Shown in pieces: positions 6,621 through 10,582 of a DNA stretch of 10,582 nucleotides. Position 1 is the first letter of the stretch. Each line of letters starts with the position of its first letter. Source of the stretch: Salinicoccus sp. UBA3372. GTDB lineage: Bacteria; Bacillota; Bacilli; Staphylococcales; Salinicoccaceae. The notes under the pieces are model-generated. The model made no database searches. It saw nothing but the letters and a program-made list of their open reading frames with translations, and was not told the origin of the DNA. The stretch covers positions 1-10,582 of the forward strand of contig DEQG01000053.1 of NCBI GenBank assembly GCA_002360325.1. Reading direction: 5' to 3'. The position numbers and the translations under genes are program-made.

Positions 6621-7574
6621 TTGAAAAAAATTTTAGCAATACATACAGGCGGTACAATCAGTATGTCTGAAAACGACGGTGTAATCAGTGAGAATGAAAT
6701 AAACCCTTTGAAGATTGAAGGTCACCTTGATGCTCATGTGAACATCACTGAAATTTATCCGATAAAAAAGCCGTCGCCGCATATAACGATAGATGATATG
6801 GATGAAATCAAAACGATTATCGAGGAGAGTAAAGGACAATATGAAGGTTATGTCATTACTCATGGTACGGACACACTCGAAGAAACCGCATTTTTTCTCG
6901 ATCTTACTTTGAATATGGAACAGCCCGTCATCATTACCGGGGCCATGCGGTCATCCAATGAACTCGGCAGCGACGGCATGTATAATTATTTATCGGGACT
7001 GCGTGCTGCTCTGAGTGCGGATTCCAAAGACAGAGGTGTACTCGTCGTTTTCAATGATGAAATACATACTGCACGATTCGTCACTAAAACCCACACATCT
7101 AATGTTGCAACCTTTCAAAGTCCGAATCACGGCCCCATCGGCTTTTTGACGAAGGATAACGTATACTATCACCACTCAATCAAACATCAGGATAAATACT
7201 CCAGTGTCAACAGTGATATAAAAGTCGCCTTGATAAAAGCGCACGTCGGACTGGATGAAACTTTCTTCAATGCAATCATCGAGTCAGGTTATGACGGCCT
7301 GATCATTGAAGCGTTGGGCCAGGGCAACCTTCCGCCGAGTGCGATGGACGGACTTGATGCTGTCACAGCAGCGGATATTACAACAGTCATCGTTTCAAGA
7401 TCTTTCAACGGCATTGTCGGAAGCTATTATGATTATCATGGCGGCGGGTATGAACTGAAAGAAAAAGGCATCATATTCTCAAATGGCCTGAACGGACCGA
7501 AAGCAAGACTTAAATTGATGCTTGCTCTTTCCAACCTGGAAAAAGAGGAAATCAGAAATGCCTTTGAATCATAA
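6621..7574 (+). CDS. ansA: L-asparaginase, type I (cytoplasmic)
   Basis: AnsA hydrolyses L-asparagine to aspartate and ammonia. The first catalytic loop is H-T-G-G-T-I-S at residues 8-14 with nucleophile T12. The second is H-G-T-D-T at 81-85 with T83 and D84, and K156 in the segment R-F-V-T-K-T-H-T fits the conserved lysine that completes the triad. There is no signal peptide and the length of 317 residues suits the cytoplasmic type I enzyme. The start codon is TTG at 6621, chosen because GAGGTG (6607-6612) lies 8 bases upstream and the protein begins there as the family does (M-K-K-I-L-A-I-H-T-G-G-T). No ATG fits. It is a single-gene unit, divergent from cmk and convergent with ypdA. Confidence 0.95.
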   Translation: MKKILAIHTGGTISMSENDGVISENEINPLKIEGHLDAHVNITEIYPIKKPSPHITIDDMDEIKTIIEESKGQYEGYVITHGTDTLEETAFFLDLTLNMEQPVIITGAMRSSNELGSDGMYNYLSGLRAALSADSKDRGVLVVFNDEIHTARFVTKTHTSNVATFQSPNHGPIGFLTKDNVYYHHSIKHQDKYSSVNSDIKVALIKAHVGLDETFFNAIIESGYDGLIIEALGQGNLPPSAMDGLDAVTAADITTVIVSRSFNGIVGSYYDYHGGGYELKEKGIIFSNGLNGPKARLKLMLALSNLEKEEIRNAFES

Positions 7575-7610
7575 AAAAAAGTCCGGAAATTTCCGGACTT
7601 CTTTTTATTT
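7573..7610. terminator. Bidirectional terminator shared by ansA and ypdA
   Basis: A perfect palindrome, GTCCGGAAATTTCCGGAC (7581-7598), extended by AA/TT on each side, is flanked by eight A residues on the left (7573-7580) and CTTTTTATTT on the right. It thus reads as stem plus U-tract on both strands. The ansA and ypdA stop codons both lie in the flanks, only 30 bases apart. Confidence 0.92.
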
Positions 7611-8582
7611 GTGTGATTTCTTTTTTAAAATATCTTTAATGATCCGTCCACCATGAAAGCGGCCATTTTCGATGACGATCATGTTGGCATCATTGCCTGC
7701 AGCAATGACTCCCGCAATATATAAATCCTCAACATTCGTTTCCATCGTTGCAGAATCATGTACCGGTGACAGACCATTTTTATATTCTTCGAGTTCTATG
7801 CCGAGTGATTTCAAAAAGCGGTAATCGGGATGATAGCCGATCATTGCAAATACAAAATCGTTCTTGATCTCAACTGTCCCCTCGTCCGTACTGAAAATTA
7901 CCGTGTCATCTTTGATGTCTATCATTTCCGCATTAAAGTAATGGGCGACTTTTCCATGTTTGATCAACGATTTCAACTGGGGCAGTATCCAGGGTTTGAT
8001 GCTTTTGGAATAATCATCGCCACGGTAGACGATAGTCACATGGCTTCCAGCTTTTTCAAGTTCAATGGCAGCATCCACACTTGAATTTTTACCGCCTATG
8101 ATGAGCACATGCTGATTGAAAAAGGGATGGGCTTCTTTAAAGTAATGGAACACTTTATCTTTTCCTGCGCCAGGTACATCCAATTTGTTGGGCTGGCCGT
8201 AATAGCCGGTCGCTATGATCAGGTATGTGCACATATACTGACCTTTTGAAGTTTCTACAGTAAAGCCTTCTTCCGTCTTCCTTGAGGATGTGACTCTTTC
8301 ATAAGTATTAATGTTCAGGCTATAGTGTTTGACCACTTCCCTGTAATATACAAGCGCCTGGTTTCTCTTAGGTTTATGCGCCTCGGTGATAAAAGGAAAT
8401 TTTCCGATCGCCAGTTTTTCTGACGAAGAAAAGAATGTCTGATGTGTAGGATAATTATAGATTGCGTTTACGATGTTGCCTTCTTCTATCACCAGGTATT
8501 CAATGTTATTCTGTTCCAGTTCAATTGCAGCTGCAAGACCGCAAGGTCCGGCGCCGACAACTATTGTTTCATAATATTTCAT
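7605..8582 (-). CDS. ypdA: YpdA family bacillithiol disulfide reductase
   Basis: This FAD/NAD(P)H-dependent oxidoreductase, thioredoxin-reductase-like, is known in Firmicutes as YpdA or Bdr and is proposed to reduce oxidised bacillithiol. The N-terminal FAD motif is G-A-G-P-C-G (residues 10-15). Its Cys14 is the unusual conserved cysteine of the family and, as I recall, matters for S. aureus YpdA activity. A C-X-X-C redox motif is absent, which separates it from true thioredoxin reductases. I-I-A-T-G-Y-Y-G (122-129) and the NADPH motif G-G-K-N-S-S-V-D-A-A (163-172) follow. The length of 325 residues matches the family. It starts 16 bases after the EbpS-like gene, with a weak binding site (TGGAACG), and probably shares its transcript. 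Confidence 0.94.
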   Translation of the reverse strand: MKYYETIVVGAGPCGLAAAIELEQNNIEYLVIEEGNIVNAIYNYPTHQTFFSSSEKLAIGKFPFITEAHKPKRNQALVYYREVVKHYSLNINTYERVTSSRKTEEGFTVETSKGQYMCTYLIIATGYYGQPNKLDVPGAGKDKVFHYFKEAHPFFNQHVLIIGGKNSSVDAAIELEKAGSHVTIVYRGDDYSKSIKPWILPQLKSLIKHGKVAHYFNAEMIDIKDDTVIFSTDEGTVEIKNDFVFAMIGYHPDYRFLKSLGIELEEYKNGLSPVHDSATMETNVEDLYIAGVIAAGNDANMIVIENGRFHGGRIIKDILKKKSHK

Positions 8583-8598
8583 TTCATCGTTCCATTCA

Positions 8599-9678
8599 TC
8601 AAGGTATTATCAGTTCCTGACCTTCATCAATATTATTTCCGCTGATGCCGTTGGCATCGCGTATTCTCTGTACATACTCCGAGCCACCGTCACCGTAATA
8701 TCTTAATGCAATCTGATATAAGTTATCCTCACTCGTAACGACATGAGTTGCGCCTACAGATTCTTCTTCAGTGCTTTCATCAGCACTTTCAGATTCGTCC
8801 TGTGATGATTCTTCTGATGATTGTTCCTGTTCTGACTCATCTGACTGCTGTGTTTCTTCTTCAGTCTGATCTTCCGATTCACTGCTGTCGTCTTCGGAGC
8901 TGCCGCTTTCTTTATCTTCGATTGCATCATCTGCAACGTCTTCCAACATGGATACTTCCTCATCACTGTACTCGGTTTCTATACTGCCGGTCGCAAGGTC
9001 ATCTTCGTTGTTTGCAGCTTCCTCTGAATCTTCACCTTCATCCGACTGATCATCTCCTGACTCTCCGTTATCTTCTTCTCTTGATTCAGCCATGCGCCTT
9101 TCCATTTCAAAGCGCTGTTCGTCCAGATCATCATTGACCTCTTCTTCATTCTGACTTTCTTCAGCATCGTTTTCTTCTGTAGCGAGCTCCATCCCGTCAT
9201 TTGACGGCCAGAAATTGCTGATGATAAGAAATGCGAGAATTATTGTGATCGGTACAATGATGATTCCTCCGATGATCATCGGTATGAGTCCTTTTTTCCT
9301 GGAGTCTTCATCTTCCTGATGATCTTCAGCAGAAGTATTATTTTGATTTTGCGGTTTTTTTCTTAACTCATTTACTTTTTCTTTCGTCACTTTCAATTCG
9401 TTATTGAGCTGCTTATTATAAGTGGCGAATTTACCGGCGAAAAAGGCTTTGCCTTTATTCAGATTTTCTTTGTTTAAGTATTTTTTAAATTTATCGGAGA
9501 ACTGATTGGATTGATTATTTGTGGTTTCTTTCTCTTTATATTTGGCACTGCGTTTCATTGTCGGTTCTTCTTTTTTTGCATTATCATATTTCTCTTTATT
9601 TTTAGTTTTCTTTTTGGATTGTGCCGTCTCTTCCTGAGAACGTTTATGTTCTATATCTTTATAAAAATCGTCTTTCAT
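8599..9678 (-). CDS. ebpS: EbpS-like membrane protein with C-terminal LysM domain
   Basis: This 359-residue protein has three parts. A Lys-rich charged N-terminal region (1-130) is followed by one strong hydrophobic segment at about 131-154 preceded by R-K-K. A very acidic linker at about 161-307 made mostly of Glu, Asp, Ser and Gln then leads to a single LysM domain at 311-359 starting T-H-V-V and ending G-Q-E-L-I-I-P. The charge pattern predicts a cytoplasmic N-terminus and an outside C-terminus whose LysM binds peptidoglycan. S. aureus EbpS, elastin-binding protein, has the same position next to ypdA and a C-terminal LysM, but is longer (486 as I recall). Elastin binding is not shown by this sequence. 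The ATG has GAGGAG (9692-9687) 8 bases upstream. Confidence 0.8.
   Translation of the reverse strand: MKDDFYKDIEHKRSQEETAQSKKKTKNKEKYDNAKKEEPTMKRSAKYKEKETTNNQSNQFSDKFKKYLNKENLNKGKAFFAGKFATYNKQLNNELKVTKEKVNELRKKPQNQNNTSAEDHQEDEDSRKKGLIPMIIGGIIIVPITIILAFLIISNFWPSNDGMELATEENDAEESQNEEEVNDDLDEQRFEMERRMAESREEDNGESGDDQSDEGEDSEEAANNEDDLATGSIETEYSDEEVSMLEDVADDAIEDKESGSSEDDSSESEDQTEEETQQSDESEQEQSSEESSQDESESADESTEEESVGATHVVTSEDNLYQIALRYYGDGGSEYVQRIRDANGISGNNIDEGQELIIP
8758..9198 (-). repeat. Low-complexity acidic linker coding region
   Basis: This stretch of the EbpS-like gene encodes about 147 residues dominated by Glu, Asp, Ser and Gln, seen on the plus strand as irregular TCTTC, TGATC and TCATC runs. 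It is compositional rather than a true tandem array: no unit repeats exactly. It would be an extended, negatively charged spacer crossing the cell wall, and a likely site of length variation between strains. Confidence 0.6.
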
Positions 9679-9713
9679 TGGACATTCTCCTCAAACTTGA
9701 ATCTTACATGTAT

Positions 9714-9742
9714 ATTATATTATTATTTGTGTGAATTTTAAA
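9714..9742 (-). promoter_or_regulatory. Predicted promoter of the EbpS-like gene and ypdA
   Basis: On the minus strand TTTAAA (9742-9737) and a perfect TATAAT (9719-9714) are separated by 17 bases. Transcription would start near 9707, about 30 bases before the ATG. The two gene starts in this 171-base divergent region thus each have a well-placed promoter, about 50 bases apart. Confidence 0.6.
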
Positions 9743-9789
9743 GCATTATCGGTCCAAAGTATGTTTTGTGCCAAATAAAAGTTGTTTAA

Positions 9790-9818
9790 TTGAAAAAGAT
9801 GCATGTTCATCATAAAAT
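9790..9818 (+). promoter_or_regulatory. Predicted fer promoter
   Basis: TTGAAA (9790-9795) and TAAAAT (9813-9818) are separated by 17 bases, each matching the consensus at 5 of 6 positions. The start would be near 9825, giving a leader of about 25 bases before the fer ATG. Confidence 0.65.
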
Positions 9819-9840
9819 TATATAGAAGTCTTTGTAATGA

Positions 9841-10104
<264 letters not shown>

Positions 10105-10106
10105 TT

Positions 10107-10140
10107 AAAAGAGGCGGTGTTCATCCGCCTCTTTTTATTT
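10107..10140. terminator. Terminator between fer and ribU
   Basis: An 11-bp perfect stem, AAAAGAGGCGG (10107-10117) with CCGCCTCTTTT (10125-10135), encloses a 7-base loop and is followed on the plus strand by TATTT. It is strong for fer. On the minus strand it also forms, with the stem itself ending in TTTT but no longer U-tract, so it is weaker for ribU, whose stop codon is at 10141-10139. Confidence 0.9.
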
Positions 10141-10582
10141 ATAGTCTATTCAATTTAGGCAGCAGTTTTTTATAAATGATAAATGCAACCAATCCTACGA
10201 TGATTCCCTTGATGATATTGAATGGAATAATTCCCGCAGAAACAATTATCCTCAGGTTCTCAATGATATCTGTCTGGTCGACAATCATACCGTACAACGG
10301 AAGAAGAACAAAATAGTTTAAAAGCGACAGCATAATAGTCAAAGTGATAGTACCGGCTATAAATCCGATGATCAGAGATTTTGTCGTCCTGCTTCTCTTA
10401 TAAATGAAAAACACAGGCAGCAGCAATGAGAATGATGCAATCATATTTGCCAGCGGCCCGATTGGTTCACTCGCCGCAAGAAGACCATAGATCAATATTT
10501 TCAAAATGATGATCAGTGATCCGACCGTCCCGCCATACATCATGAATCCTATAAAAGCAGGGATATCAGATAAATCCACAGT
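10139..10582 (-). CDS. ribU: Riboflavin/FMN transporter substrate-binding subunit, 5' end missing
   Basis: This is the C-terminal part (about 147 codons visible) of an ECF transporter S component of the RibU/FmnP family, which binds riboflavin in the membrane and works with the shared EcfA-A'-T energy-coupling module. The reading frame is open to the window edge. The GTG at 10579 is an internal valine, because the family has about 40 more residues upstream. The segment D-L-S-D-I-P-A-F-I-G matches the conserved D-F-S-D-V-P-A of B. subtilis FmnP, and S-L-L-N-Y plus I-P-F-N-I-I-K-G-I near the C-terminus are also shared. Four or five hydrophobic segments are visible. An FMN riboswitch often precedes this gene, but its position is outside the window. 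Confidence 0.93.
   Translation of the reverse strand, partial: TVDLSDIPAFIGFMMYGGTVGSLIIILKILIYGLLAASEPIGPLANMIASFSLLLPVFFIYKRSRTTKSLIIGFIAGTITLTIMLSLLNYFVLLPLYGMIVDQTDIIENLRIIVSAGIIPFNIIKGIIVGLVAFIIYKKLLPKLNRL

Noticed and set aside
8748..9137. Plus-strand open frame of 129 codons rich in Leu, His and Arg
   Set aside because: It is the complement of the Glu/Asp/Ser-rich linker of the EbpS-like gene, and such low-complexity regions keep the other strand open by composition alone.
9511..9741. Plus-strand open frame of 76 codons encoding a very hydrophobic Phe/Ile-rich peptide
   Set aside because: It is the complement of the Lys/Glu-rich N-terminal region of the EbpS-like gene, so the apparent membrane protein is an artefact of AAA/GAA codons read backwards.

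Overview
The window reads as an ordinary chromosomal housekeeping segment of a low-GC Gram-positive bacterium of the Staphylococcaceae. The order hup, gpsA, der, rpsA, cmk, ansA, ypdA, an EbpS-like LysM protein, ferredoxin, ribU is the order I recall for Staphylococcus aureus. A bacillithiol-linked YpdA and a LysM membrane protein beside it fit that family. Several traits suggest a relative outside Staphylococcus itself, such as the Jeotgalicoccus/Salinicoccus group: yphE and yphF are kept between gpsA and hup, plsC lies between cmk and rpsA, and proteins carry acidic stretches. The genus is only a guess.

Layout, left to right. A gene start is cut off at the left edge (1-51, minus). Next come hup (112-384, minus) and a minus-strand operon der-gpsA-yphE-yphF (3816 down to 503). 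A second minus-strand operon, cmk-plsC-rpsA (6498 down to 3907), ends in a strong terminator at 3851-3886. The der operon starts from a promoter lying in the U-tract of that terminator. ansA (6621-7574, plus) is divergent from cmk and convergent with ypdA, with a shared bidirectional terminator at 7579-7600. The EbpS-like gene and ypdA (9678 down to 7605) form a minus-strand pair. fer (9850-10104, plus) is divergent from that pair and convergent with ribU, which runs off the right edge.

The genes serve basic functions: nucleoid structure (HU), phospholipid precursor synthesis (GpsA supplies glycerol-3-phosphate and PlsC acylates lysophosphatidate), ribosome assembly and translation (Der and the S1 protein), pyrimidine nucleotide supply (Cmk), asparagine breakdown (AnsA), thiol redox balance (YpdA), electron transfer (ferredoxin), riboflavin uptake (RibU), and three envelope proteins (YphE, YphF, EbpS-like).

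No intergenic gap exceeds 300 bases; the longest are 9679-9849, 6499-6620 and 385-502. I see no tRNA, rRNA, CRISPR array, insertion sequence, phage gene or riboswitch. I do not find a convincing undescribed system. The best leads are a Fur-box-like palindrome at the predicted hup transcription start, local gene-content differences from Bacillus and Staphylococcus, and the architecture of the EbpS-like protein.
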